64,000 bases of DNA, taken from Caballeronia cordobensis (GTDB taxonomy: Bacteria > Pseudomonadota > Gammaproteobacteria > Burkholderiales > Burkholderiaceae). Position numbers and translations under genes: made by a program. Shown here piece after piece: positions 10,162 through 19,044 of this stretch. The notes under the pieces were generated by a model. The model was not told the origin of the DNA. It saw only the letters and a list, made by a program, of their open reading frames with translations, and made no database searches. Position 1 is the first letter of the stretch, and every line of letters begins with the position of its first letter. The stretch lies in assembly GCF_001544575.2 (NCBI RefSeq), contig NZ_FCNY02000002.1, positions 62,001-126,000 of the forward strand. Reading direction: 5' to 3'.

Positions 10162-12201
10162 ATGTCCACGAAAAAATCCAGCGCAATGGCGGCAGGAACG
10201 GAACGAGGCAAACGTCCTGTCATGAACGCCAAGGCAGCCGGCTACAGCGAAGCATCGATCAAGGTGCTCAAGGGCCTGGAGCCGGTCAAGCAGCGGCCCG
10301 GCATGTACACGCGCACCGAGAACCCGCTGCACATCATCCAGGAAGTGATCGACAACGCCTCCGACGAAGCGCTCGGCGGCTACGGCAAGCAGATCACCGT
10401 CACGCTGCATAACGACAACTCCGTCTCCGTCGATGATGACGGCCGCGGCATTCCCTTCGGCCTGCATCCGGAAGAAGGCGTGCCGGTCGTCGAGATCGTG
10501 TTCACGCGGCTGCACGCGGGCGGCAAGTTCGACAAGGCCGCGGGCGGCGCGTACACGTTCTCGGGCGGCCTGCACGGCGTCGGCGTCTCGGTGACGAACG
10601 CGCTCGCCACGCGTCTCGAAGTGACCGTCTGGCGCGACAACAAGGTCGCGCAACTCGCGTTTTCCAATGGCGATGTCATCGAGGAACTCAGCACGCGCGC
10701 TCCCGAACGCGGCGAGAAGAAGAGCGGCACGCGCGTGCGTGCGTGGCCGAATCCGAAGTACTTCGATTCCGCGAATCTGCCGCTCGGCGAATTGCAGCGT
10801 CTTTTGCGTTCGAAAGCCGTGCTGCTGCCGGGCGTCGAAGTGGCGCTCGTCATCGAGAAAACGGGCGAACGTCAGACGTGGAAGTACGAAGACGGCCTGC
10901 GCGGCTATCTGCTCGAAGGCATGGGCGGCAGCGAACTGCTGATTCCGCTGTTCGAAGGCGAGCGCTATGCCGAAAGCTCGAAGAACACTGAAGAGACTTT
11001 CGCGGAAGGCGAGGGCGCGTCGTGGGTCGTCGCGTGGAGCGAGGAAGGGCCGCTGCTGCGTGAATCGTATGTGAACCTGATTCCGACGCCCGCGGGCGGC
11101 ACGCACGAATCCGGCCTGCGCGACGGGCTTTTTCAGGCGGTGAAGAACTTCGTCGAGATTCATAACCTGCAGCCGAAGGGCGTGAAGCTGCTCGCGGAAG
11201 ACGTGTTCGCGCGCGTGTCCTTCGTGCTTTCGGCGAAGGTGCTCGATCCGCAGTTTCAAGGGCAGATCAAGGAACGGCTGAATAGCCGCGACGCGGTGAA
11301 GCTGGTGTCGTCGTTCTCGCGGCCGGCGCTGGAGTTGTGGCTCAATCAGCATGTCGAGTACGGCAAGAAGCTCGCGGAACTCGTGATCCGTCAGGCGCAG
11401 GCGCGCACGCGCGCGGGCCAGAAGATCGAGAAGAAGAAGAGTTCGGGCGTGGCCGTGCTGCCGGGCAAGCTCACCGACTGCGAATCGACGGATATCGCGC
11501 GCAACGAACTCTTCCTCGTCGAAGGCGATTCGGCGGGCGGCTCCGCGAAGATGGGCCGCGACAAGGAATTTCAGGCCATTCTGCCTCTGCGCGGCAAGGT
11601 GCTGAACACGTGGGAAACCGAGCGCGATCGTCTCTTCGCGAACAACGAAGTGCATGACATTGCGGTCGCGATTGGCGTCGATCCGCATGGTCCGGACGAT
11701 CAGATCGATCTCTCGAATCTGCGCTACGGCAAGATCTGCATCCTTTCCGATGCGGACGTCGACGGCGCGCACATTCAGGTGCTCTTGCTGACGCTCTTCT
11801 TCAAGCACTTCCCGCAACTGATCGAGCGCGGCCATGTGTGCGTCGCGCGGCCGCCGCTCTTTCGCGTCGATGCGCCCGCGCGCGGCAAGAAGCCCGCGCA
11901 GAAGCTCTATGCGCTGGACGAAGGCGAGCTCGAAGCGATCCTCGACAAGCTGCGCAAGGACGGCGTGCGCGAAACGGCATGGACCATCAGCCGCTTCAAG
12001 GGCCTGGGCGAAATGAGCGCGGAACAGCTTTGGGACACGACGATGAACCCCGACACGCGGCGCCTTTTGCCGGTCGCGCTCGGTGAACTCGGCTTCGACC
12101 TCACCGTCTCGCGCATGACGATGCTGATGGGCAAGGGCGAAGCGGCGTCGCGCCGAAGCTGGCTCGAAGAGAAAGGCAACGAAGTCGAAGCGGACATCTG
12201 A
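10162..12201 (+). CDS. parE: DNA topoisomerase IV subunit B
   Basis: This 679-residue ATPase subunit drives chromosome decatenation together with ParC. The GHKL ATPase domain has EVIDNASDEALGG and DDGRGIPF; the TOPRIM domain has EGDSAGGSAKMGR and DADVDGAHI; the C-terminus has RFKGLGEMSAEQLW. The length suits ParE rather than GyrB, which would carry an insert. I start at MSTKKSS (10162); an alternative ATG at 10222 (MNAKAAGYSE) would remove 20 residues, and neither has a strong ribosome site. parC follows after 34 bp. Confidence 0.96.
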   Translation: MSTKKSSAMAAGTERGKRPVMNAKAAGYSEASIKVLKGLEPVKQRPGMYTRTENPLHIIQEVIDNASDEALGGYGKQITVTLHNDNSVSVDDDGRGIPFGLHPEEGVPVVEIVFTRLHAGGKFDKAAGGAYTFSGGLHGVGVSVTNALATRLEVTVWRDNKVAQLAFSNGDVIEELSTRAPERGEKKSGTRVRAWPNPKYFDSANLPLGELQRLLRSKAVLLPGVEVALVIEKTGERQTWKYEDGLRGYLLEGMGGSELLIPLFEGERYAESSKNTEETFAEGEGASWVVAWSEEGPLLRESYVNLIPTPAGGTHESGLRDGLFQAVKNFVEIHNLQPKGVKLLAEDVFARVSFVLSAKVLDPQFQGQIKERLNSRDAVKLVSSFSRPALELWLNQHVEYGKKLAELVIRQAQARTRAGQKIEKKKSSGVAVLPGKLTDCESTDIARNELFLVEGDSAGGSAKMGRDKEFQAILPLRGKVLNTWETERDRLFANNEVHDIAVAIGVDPHGPDDQIDLSNLRYGKICILSDADVDGAHIQVLLLTLFFKHFPQLIERGHVCVARPPLFRVDAPARGKKPAQKLYALDEGELEAILDKLRKDGVRETAWTISRFKGLGEMSAEQLWDTTMNPDTRRLLPVALGELGFDLTVSRMTMLMGKGEAASRRSWLEEKGNEVEADI

Positions 12202-12235
12202 GCTCGGCTTGAAGCAACGCACAACGGATTAATCG

Positions 12236-14554
12236 ATGGGAATCACAGACGATCTCTTCGCCGAACAGACCGCACCGGACGGCGAACAACTCACCCTCGG
12301 CGACTACGCCGAACGCGCGTATCTCGACTACGCGGTGAGCGTGGTGAAGGGCCGCGCGCTGCCCGATGTCAGCGACGGCCAGAAGCCCGTGCAGCGCCGC
12401 ATTCTCTATGCGATGAGCGAAATGGGCCTCGCCGCCAACGCGAAGCCCGTGAAATCGGCGCGCGTCGTCGGCGACGTGCTCGGCAAGTACCATCCGCACG
12501 GCGATCAGTCGGCGTATGACGCGCTCGTGCGTCTCGCGCAGGACTTTTCGATGCGCTATCCGCTCATCGACGGTCAGGGCAACTTCGGCTCGCGCGACGG
12601 CGACGGCGCCGCGGCCATGCGCTACACCGAAGCGCGCCTGACGCCGATCGCGCGCCTCCTGCTCGATGAAATCGATCAGGGCACCGTCGATTTCATGCCG
12701 AACTACGACGGCTCGTTCGAAGAGCCGAAGCTGTTGCCCGCGCGTCTGCCGTTCCTGCTGCTGAACGGCGCATCGGGCATCGCGGTCGGTCTCGCGACGG
12801 AATGTCCGTCGCACAACTTGCGTGAAGTGGCGGCGGCGGCCGTCGCGATGATCCGCGATCCGAAGATCGGTCACGCGGGTCTCATGGAAAAGCTGCCCGG
12901 ACCGGACTTTCCGGGCGGCGGGCAGATCATCTCGTCGCAGGCGGACATCTCGGCGGCGTACGAAACCGGCCGCGGCTCGCTCAAGGTGCGCGCGCGCTGG
13001 AAGATCGAAGAGCTCGCGCGCGGGCAGTGGCAACTCGTCATCAACGAATTGCCGCCGAACACGTCGGGTCAGAAGGTGCTCGAAGAAATCGAGGAACTGA
13101 CCAACCCGAAGATCAAGCTCGGCAAGAAGACGCTCACGCCCGAGCAATTGCAGACCAAGCAGTCGATGCTCGCGCTGCTCGACGCCGTGCGCGACGAGTC
13201 CGGCAAGGACGCCCCCGTGCGGCTCGTGTTCGAACCGAAGTCGAGCCGCATCGACCAGACGGAGTTCGTCAACACGCTGCTGGCCCATACGAGCCTGGAA
13301 TCGAACGCGTCGATCAATCTCGTGATGATCGGCGTGGATGGCCGGCCGCGTCAGAAGGGCATCGTCGAAATTCTGCACGAGTGGGTCGGCTTCAGGTTCG
13401 TGACGGTCACGCGGCGCACGCAGCATCGTCTTTCCAAGGTCAACGACCGCATCCATATTCTCGAAGGGCGGATGATCGTCTTTCTGAATATCGATGAAGT
13501 CATTCGCATCATTCGCGAAAGCGAGGAGCCGAAGCAGGCGCTGATCGCGCGCTTCAACCTGTCGGACCGGCAGGCGGAAGACATCCTCGAAATTCGCTTG
13601 CGTCAGTTGGCGCGGCTCGAAGCGATCAAGATCGAGCAGGAGTTGAAGGACCTGGGCGAAGAGAAGGCGAAGCTCGAAGAACTGCTCAACAGTGACGCCG
13701 CGATGAAGCGGCTGCTCATCAAGGAGATCGAAGCCGACGCGAAGCAATTCGGCGACGATCGCCGCACGCTGATCCAGCAAGCAACGCGCGCGACGTTCGA
13801 AGCGCGTGTCGTCGACGAGCCGGTGACGGTGGTCGTGTCGCAAAAGGGCTGGGTGCGTGCGCTCAAGGGCCACGGGCTCGATCCGGCAGGCTTCACGTTC
13901 AAGCAGGGCGACGGCCTCTACGCCGCTTTCCAGGCGCGCACGCCGGATTCGCTCGTCGCGTGGGGCAGCAAGGGGCGCGTGTATTCCGTGCCGGTTTCTG
14001 CGCTGCCGGGCGGGCGCGGCGACGGCGTACCGGTGACGTCGCTGATCGAGCTCGAATCGGGCACGCATCTGCTGCATTACTTCGCGGCGAACGCGGAGCA
14101 GCAACTGCTGCTGGCGTCAAGCAACGGCTTTGGCTTCGTCGCGAAGCTCGGCGATCTGATCAGCCGCCAGAAGGCGGGCAAGGCGTTCATGACGATCGAC
14201 GAAGGCGCAGCGCCGCTCGCGCCGATGCCTGTCGTTCCCGGCGCGACGTATGTGGCGTGTCTGTCGAGCACGGGGCGTTTGCTCGTGTTCGGCATGGACG
14301 AGATGAAGACGCTCTCGGGCGGCGGCCGCGGCGTGATTCTGATGGCGCTCGATCCGAAGGAGACCTTGCGTCAGGCGCTCGCGATCGATGCGCGCGGCGT
14401 CGTGATGATCGGCACCGGACGCGGCGGGAAAGTGAGGGACGAGAAGCTCGCGGGTTCGCAGATGCAACTGCATTTGAGCAAGCGGGCGAGGAAGGGAAGG
14501 GCGCCGGATTCGTCGTTGAAGGTGACGGATCTGCGGCCGGTGTTCGAGGGGTGA
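12236..14554 (+). CDS. parC: DNA topoisomerase IV subunit A
   Basis: This 772-residue subunit cuts and rejoins DNA through the active-site Tyr at residue 130 (AMRYTEARL). It has the [10 protein letters not shown] winged-helix region and a GyrA-like C-terminal beta-pinwheel (from about residue 500). At the fluoroquinolone-determining positions it reads [15 protein letters not shown], so Q91 occupies the place of E. coli Ser80 and D95 that of Glu84. It forms an operon with parE and is convergent with the PIN gene. Confidence 0.96.
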   Translation: MGITDDLFAEQTAPDGEQLTLGDYAERAYLDYAVSVVKGRALPDVSDGQKPVQRRILYAMSEMGLAANAKPVKSARVVGDVLGKYHPHGDQSAYDALVRLAQDFSMRYPLIDGQGNFGSRDGDGAAAMRYTEARLTPIARLLLDEIDQGTVDFMPNYDGSFEEPKLLPARLPFLLLNGASGIAVGLATECPSHNLREVAAAAVAMIRDPKIGHAGLMEKLPGPDFPGGGQIISSQADISAAYETGRGSLKVRARWKIEELARGQWQLVINELPPNTSGQKVLEEIEELTNPKIKLGKKTLTPEQLQTKQSMLALLDAVRDESGKDAPVRLVFEPKSSRIDQTEFVNTLLAHTSLESNASINLVMIGVDGRPRQKGIVEILHEWVGFRFVTVTRRTQHRLSKVNDRIHILEGRMIVFLNIDEVIRIIRESEEPKQALIARFNLSDRQAEDILEIRLRQLARLEAIKIEQELKDLGEEKAKLEELLNSDAAMKRLLIKEIEADAKQFGDDRRTLIQQATRATFEARVVDEPVTVVVSQKGWVRALKGHGLDPAGFTFKQGDGLYAAFQARTPDSLVAWGSKGRVYSVPVSALPGGRGDGVPVTSLIELESGTHLLHYFAANAEQQLLLASSNGFGFVAKLGDLISRQKAGKAFMTIDEGAAPLAPMPVVPGATYVACLSSTGRLLVFGMDEMKTLSGGGRGVILMALDPKETLRQALAIDARGVVMIGTGRGGKVRDEKLAGSQMQLHLSKRARKGRAPDSSLKVTDLRPVFEG

Positions 14555-14593
14555 GGGTTACGGGGCGCGGCGCGGTTACGACTGCGCCGCGAT

Positions 14594-15169
14594 TCACAGG
14601 ATCGCCTTGTACAGTGCAAGCGATTTGCACGTCTGAACCAGCCCCTGCTTCAGCAAAATTTCAATGAACCGCTCCGGCTCCAGCGGAGGATGCCGCAGTT
14701 GCTTGCGCTGCTGCTGCGCGGCACGAATGACGGCTGCCGGGGCAAGATCGAACAGCTCATCGGCGAACACGTCGGGATGCCGCGTCTCAATACCCAATGG
14801 GCTCAACACGCTCGCCGGGAAGTCTTTCTCGTTGAACGTGACGATCACGCTGGCGCCGCTGCGAATGGCGGCCGCCAGAACGTGGCGATCGTCGTCATCG
14901 GGCAAGTTCAATCCGGCCATCAGGTCCTCGTGCCCGGTGACGAGCGCATCGGGAATCGCCAGGTCCATTAGCTCGGCTGTTCGATCGACTTGATCTCTGG
15001 TCAGGTCGGGACGGTTTTTCAAGAGATTGCGTTTCCACTCTTCGTGAATCTGCCGGCTCCATCTTGCCCGGAACTGTCCTGACAGACCGAGCCACATGAG
15101 AAAGTCGCGCAGGGGAGCCGGGTACAGCACGCAAGCATCATAAATGACTATGAATCGGGAACTCTTCAT
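14594..15169 (-). CDS. PIN-domain ribonuclease toxin
   Basis: The 191-residue protein has the PIN acidic pattern: D11 in IYDACVLYP, E43/E44 in IHEEW, a DDDD run at 91-94 before RHVLAAAIRSGA, and D116 in TFNEKDFP. These would bind Mg for RNA cleavage. Residues 130-191 form an additional C-terminal region seen in PIN_3-type toxins. Its ATG overlaps the antitoxin stop by four bases (ATGA), so the toxin is translated after the antitoxin. The target RNA is unknown. Confidence 0.87.
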   Translation of the reverse strand: MKSSRFIVIYDACVLYPAPLRDFLMWLGLSGQFRARWSRQIHEEWKRNLLKNRPDLTRDQVDRTAELMDLAIPDALVTGHEDLMAGLNLPDDDDRHVLAAAIRSGASVIVTFNEKDFPASVLSPLGIETRHPDVFADELFDLAPAAVIRAAQQQRKQLRHPPLEPERFIEILLKQGLVQTCKSLALYKAIL

Positions 15170-15633
15170 TCGTAGTCCATTCCTAGTCTCTGTGCCTGCT
15201 CGGCCAACGCCTTCATTGCTGCTTCGCTCGTGCGGTCGCGCTCGGCTTTATAACGCATGACATCGGCAAAGCGGATGCGCCGATGTTTGCCGGTCTTGTG
15301 GAACGGCAGTGCTTCTGCGTCGAGCAGTTTGACGAGATGTGGCCGTGAGACGTTGAGCAGGTCAGCGGCTTCCTGCGTCGTGAGTTCGGCATGAACCGGC
15401 ACAATCTTGACGGCGTTGCCGTCGGCGAGTTCGGCGAGGATGTCGACCAGAAGTCGAAGCGCCGATGTCGGCAACTCGATCTGATGCGCTTCGTCCTTGT
15501 CGTCGAAGATCTGAATTCGCTGTGTCTCGAAGCTGGTCGACAGGTACGTGGCGAGTGTGCGTTGCCCCTCGACTGCCGCCCGCACTTCGCGTTCGACCGG
15601 CAGATTCACGTCGGGAAAGGTAGTTCGTGTCAT
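15166..15633 (-). CDS. Helix-turn-helix antitoxin of the PIN pair
   Basis: The 155-residue protein has an excisionase/MerR-like DNA-binding domain at about residues 85-128 (LTTQEAADLLNVSRPHLVKLL, then KHRRIRFADVMRYK). The N-terminal 75 residues are helical and could form the dimer or toxin contact. Antitoxin-first order with a four-base overlap is typical of type II modules. The start at 15633 (MTRTTFPDV) is the ATG nearest the domain. Two tandem 15-bp repeats lie 40 bp upstream of it, suggesting autoregulation. Confidence 0.83.
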   Translation of the reverse strand: MTRTTFPDVNLPVEREVRAAVEGQRTLATYLSTSFETQRIQIFDDKDEAHQIELPTSALRLLVDILAELADGNAVKIVPVHAELTTQEAADLLNVSRPHLVKLLDAEALPFHKTGKHRRIRFADVMRYKAERDRTSEAAMKALAEQAQRLGMDYE

Positions 15634-15672
15634 GGCGTGCCCCGCTTGAATGAGCGTAGTGCGCCATTTTAT

Positions 15673-15703
15673 TCGAAATAAACGAAACTCGAAATAAACG
15701 AAA
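15673..15703. repeat. Two tandem 15-bp repeats, probable antitoxin operator
   Basis: TCGAAATAAACGAAA occurs at 15673-15687 and again at 15689-15703, a 16-bp period. The repeats lie 40 bp upstream of the antitoxin ATG and directly abut the ATG of the divergent CopD-like gene. Repeats on the promoter side of an antitoxin gene are typical operators. Here a bound repressor could also affect the neighbour. That they are bound by the antitoxin is inference. Confidence 0.6.
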
Positions 15704-15706
15704 ACA

Positions 15707-16165
15707 ATGAACAAAGCCATCGAAGCGGCGCTCTTTCTGCATTTGCTCGGCGTAGCCGTTTGGATAGGCGGCATGGTCTTCGCGCATTTCTGCCTGCGTC
15801 CCGCGCTCGGCGATCTCACGCCGCAGCTACGCTTGCCGCTGTGGGAGTCGGTGTTCGCGCGCTTCTTCAACTGGGTGGCCGCCTCGGTGCTCGTGATTCT
15901 CGTCACCGGCGGCTTTCTGCTCGTGGAGTTCGGCGGCGGTCACGCAGCGTGGCCGCTGCATGCAATGGCCGGGCTCGGCATCGTGATGATGCTGATCTTC
16001 GGGCATATCCGCTTCGCGGTGTTTCCGCGCATCCGCCGCGCCGTGCAGGCGCAGAACTGGCCCGACGGCGCGCGCGCGGTCGGCACCGTGCGACGGCTCG
16101 TCGTGATCAATCTCGTGCTCGGCGTCGTGACGATCGGCACGGCAGTGCTTTCGCGCGGCTTCTGA
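15707..16165 (+). CDS. CopD-like four-helix membrane protein
   Basis: The 152-residue inner-membrane protein has four predicted membrane helices: about residues 5-27, 55-75, 83-103 and 130-150. Conserved-looking features are HLLGVAVWIGGMVFAHF near the N-terminus and GHIRFAVFPRIRRAV. These match the CopD-domain family, which is found in copper-resistance and haem-related membrane proteins. No partner genes for copper handling are adjacent. The ATG sits three bases after the tandem repeat, leaving no room for a normal ribosome site. It is convergent with the GGDEF-EAL gene (9-bp gap). Confidence 0.75.
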   Translation: MNKAIEAALFLHLLGVAVWIGGMVFAHFCLRPALGDLTPQLRLPLWESVFARFFNWVAASVLVILVTGGFLLVEFGGGHAAWPLHAMAGLGIVMMLIFGHIRFAVFPRIRRAVQAQNWPDGARAVGTVRRLVVINLVLGVVTIGTAVLSRGF

Positions 16166-16174
16166 ACCGCTGAA

Positions 16175-18595
16175 TCAGCCGCCGCGCTCGTCGGAAAGCG
16201 CGGTGTTCGATTCGCGTCCGGCATCCTTGCGCGAGCGCGGCGCCTGCCCGCGCGGCCATCCGCATACACCGAAGCGATCGAGCAACGCCTGCACGCCATC
16301 CGCCGGCACGGGCCGCGAGAACAGGAAGCCTTGCGCTTCCACCGGCCCGAGCGCCGCAAGCCAGGCAATCTGCTCCTCGCGCTCGGTGCCTTCCACGACC
16401 ACGGTCAGCCCCAGCGATCGCGCCAGATTGACGATCGCCGAGACCATCACGCAGACGCTCCGGTCCTCCGGAATCGCCTGGATGAAGGAGCGGTCCACCT
16501 TGAGCGTATCCACCGAAAAGCGGTTCAGATACGACAGCGACGAATACCCCGTGCCGAAGTCGTCCAGCGCGATGCGCACGCCCAGACGCTTCAGCGCGAC
16601 GATCTTCTCCTGCACCAGCTCCGGATACTCCACCATCACGGTTTCGGTGATTTCGAGCTCCAGCTTGTCCGGAGGAATGCCGCTCGCCTCGATTGCGCGC
16701 GCGACCGTCTCCAGCAAATCGCCGCGCCAGAACTGCACGGCCGAGATGTTCACCGCGAGCGACAGCCCCGCGTAACCGTCGCGCTGCCATTGCGCGAGCT
16801 GCAGGCACGCGGTGTGAATCACGAAGTCGCCGACCGCGACGATCAATCCGGTGGACTCCGCGACCGGAATGAACTCATTGGCCGGAATAAGCCCGTGCTG
16901 CGGATGATTCCAGCGCACGAGCGCCTCGAAGCCGGTGATGCAGCGGCGCGTCAGGTCGATCTTCGGCTGATAGACGAGGAAAAGCTGCTGCTCCGTGAGC
17001 GCCACGCGCAGTTGCTGCTCCCACTTCATCAGATGATCCGCGCGATGCGACAGTTGCGGCGAATAGAACTGATAGCAGTTCCGGCCCGCGTCCTTCGCGC
17101 TGTACATCGCGAGATCGGCCTTCTTCAAGAGATCGATTTCGCTTTCGTTCGATACGGAATAGAGCGCGATGCCGATGCTCGCGTGCAGCACGAACGCGCT
17201 GCCGCGCACGTCGAACGGCGTGGCGAACATGGTCGAGATATCGTCGGCGAGCGTGACGGCGCGTTGCTCGACTTCGTCGCCCTTCACGACGACGACGAAC
17301 TCGTCGCCACCGATGCGCGACAGCGTGCCGCTTTGGCCCACGGTCTCCGCAAGCCGCGACGCGGTCATTTGCAGGACGATGTCGCCGGCGTTGTGACCGA
17401 GCGTGTCGTTGACGGTCTTGAAGTTGTCGAGGTCGATGAAGAGCAGCGCGAGCCGCCCGATGTTCTCCGGTTGCGCCACGTCCTGACGCAGCGCGCGCAG
17501 CGTCGAATAGCGGTTGCGCAAGCCGGTGAGCAGATCGTATTCGACGAGATGCGTCATCTCGCGCTCGCGTCCGAGCAGCTTGCCGATGAGGCCCGTCGCC
17601 ACCGCGAAGAAGCCGAGCATCGCGAGCGAGATAAAGCTCGCCATCAGCAGATAGACGTTGCGCGTGTGGTTGTAGTCGGTCATCTCCTCGCGCTCGGAGA
17701 GGCCGACGAGCACGCCGAGCGGATAGCCGTCGATATGCCGGTACGAGACGATGCGCTTCACGTGATCGATCGGATCGACATAGATGCCCGACGCGTGATC
17801 GGTCGTCGGATAGACGCCGCTCGCGCTGAATTCGGCGTGCGCGCGTTCGGCCGGGCCGCCGCCTTTCGCGACGGCATGCGTCGCGGCGTTGTCGGAGAGA
17901 CCGCCGGCGGTGCTGCGCGCGAGCACCGAGCCTGAATCCGAAACGACGGCGATCACGCCTTCATGGCCGATCGACGCAACGTTATAGAAGTCGTTCGTGA
18001 AGTAGGTCGGATTCTCCGAGACGACCACGACGCCCGCGAACGAGCCGTCCGCGTGATTGAGCCGCCGCGTAATCTGCAGGGTCCATTGTCCCGACACGCG
18101 CCCGCGCACCGGACGGCTGATGTAGAGCAGATCGTCGTTCGAATGCGCATGGACCTTGAAGTGCTCGCGGTCCGACAGGTCGATGGGCTTCGGATGCGGG
18201 TCCGACGTATTGCCGATGAGCGTGCCGTATTCGTCGATGAGCGAGACCTGCACGAGCGTGTCGCTCTGCACGACGCCTTTCTCGACCGTCGCGACGAGAT
18301 CGAAGTTGTCGGGCGATTTCTCGTACTCGTACTTGACGAAGCGCGTGATCTGATCGACCTGATGAATCGCCTTGATGGTGTGCTGTTCGAGCGCGGAGGA
18401 GAGGATGGCGGCGGAGGCCATCGATTCATGCGTGGTCGCTTCGCGCTCGACCGAAAGCCGCGCGAAGATCACCGCCCACAGCAGCACCAGCACGAAGCTG
18501 CCGAGCACGGGAATGGCGAGCAGCGCGCGCCGGCGTCGTGTGGAGGCTGCGCCGCGAAGCGCGTCCGAAAAGACGTGAGTGCGTATGCGCTTCAT
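16175..18595 (-). CDS. Membrane-anchored GGDEF-EAL cyclic-di-GMP signalling protein
   Basis: The 806-residue protein has a first membrane helix (about residues 22-45), a periplasmic Cache-like sensor (about 46-290), a second helix (about 300-325), a GGDEF domain with an intact RIGGDEF motif, and a C-terminal EAL domain with EALVRW and DDFGTGYSSL. Both output motifs are intact, so it could make and degrade cyclic-di-GMP. I prefer the ATG at 18595; a GTG at 18610 adds five residues. It overlaps by four bases with the stop of a small open frame upstream. Confidence 0.9.
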   Translation of the reverse strand: MKRIRTHVFSDALRGAASTRRRRALLAIPVLGSFVLVLLWAVIFARLSVEREATTHESMASAAILSSALEQHTIKAIHQVDQITRFVKYEYEKSPDNFDLVATVEKGVVQSDTLVQVSLIDEYGTLIGNTSDPHPKPIDLSDREHFKVHAHSNDDLLYISRPVRGRVSGQWTLQITRRLNHADGSFAGVVVVSENPTYFTNDFYNVASIGHEGVIAVVSDSGSVLARSTAGGLSDNAATHAVAKGGGPAERAHAEFSASGVYPTTDHASGIYVDPIDHVKRIVSYRHIDGYPLGVLVGLSEREEMTDYNHTRNVYLLMASFISLAMLGFFAVATGLIGKLLGREREMTHLVEYDLLTGLRNRYSTLRALRQDVAQPENIGRLALLFIDLDNFKTVNDTLGHNAGDIVLQMTASRLAETVGQSGTLSRIGGDEFVVVVKGDEVEQRAVTLADDISTMFATPFDVRGSAFVLHASIGIALYSVSNESEIDLLKKADLAMYSAKDAGRNCYQFYSPQLSHRADHLMKWEQQLRVALTEQQLFLVYQPKIDLTRRCITGFEALVRWNHPQHGLIPANEFIPVAESTGLIVAVGDFVIHTACLQLAQWQRDGYAGLSLAVNISAVQFWRGDLLETVARAIEASGIPPDKLELEITETVMVEYPELVQEKIVALKRLGVRIALDDFGTGYSSLSYLNRFSVDTLKVDRSFIQAIPEDRSVCVMVSAIVNLARSLGLTVVVEGTEREEQIAWLAALGPVEAQGFLFSRPVPADGVQALLDRFGVCGWPRGQAPRSRKDAGRESNTALSDERGG

Positions 18596-18930
18596 GACGC
18601 GTCCGTGCACGCGCGATCGCGTAGCGCGTGGCGTGCTGCGAACTGCGCGAAGTGGATGAAGCGATGCATGTCGTGAGTCGTTCGGCCGAATCGATTGAAT
18701 AGAGCGCGTGCGTCGCGCAGCGAAGGGTCGGCACAGAAACTGTCCGGGGCGCGGGTCACGGCCCGAACCATAGCAGCAGGCAGCGCAACGGCGGTTCGGC
18801 GAGCCGTGTTGTCCAGCAGCGCGCGACCTCCGTCAGGAGCGAAACGACGAGCGTCCGGTGTGGTTAGAAGCATACGTTTGCGCCGCGGCGCAGACGGTTC
18901 ACCTAACGACGCAAAACCGTCCGCGGACAT
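18592..18930 (-). CDS. Possible small leader gene coupled to the GGDEF-EAL gene (112 aa)
   Basis: An open frame starting MSADGFASLGEPS ends in a TGA that overlaps the GGDEF-EAL start as ATGA, the classic coupling arrangement. Its later codons are GC-rich in the third position, but the first third uses codons rare in this genome (TTA, CTA, ACA). There is no clear ribosome site and no domain I recognise. It may be a real small gene or chance. Confidence 0.25.
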   Translation of the reverse strand: MSADGFASLGEPSAPRRKRMLLTTPDARRFAPDGGRALLDNTARRTAVALPAAMVRAVTRAPDSFCADPSLRDARALFNRFGRTTHDMHRFIHFAQFAARHALRDRACTDAS

Positions 18931-19044
18931 GAACCGCAAGCGCCATCCCCGATTGTTCAGATATTAACGAAGCCTCGAAGATTAAGAAAGGGGCGCAGCT
19001 TGGGGGTATACGCGCGGCCGTGCCGCCGCGCGTAGGTCATTGTT
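18596..19044. other. Upstream region of the GGDEF-EAL gene
   Basis: Apart from the doubtful small frame, this 449-bp stretch shows no firm gene. Bases 18955-18990 are AT-rich and could hold the leftward promoter, which would imply a leader of some 350 bases. I looked for the cyclic-di-GMP riboswitch core and did not see it. Near 19011-19033 a GC-rich inverted repeat (CGCGCGGC/GCCGCGCG) without a T-run lies just beyond the PhzF stop. Confidence 0.5.

Noticed and set aside
10156-14104. Long minus-strand frames opposite parE and parC
   Set aside because: Both subunits of topoisomerase IV are intact on the plus strand; the antisense products have no recognisable motif.
18596-18960. Cyclic-di-GMP riboswitch in the leader of the GGDEF-EAL gene
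   Set aside because: The conserved core of GEMM-type riboswitches is not present on the minus strand.
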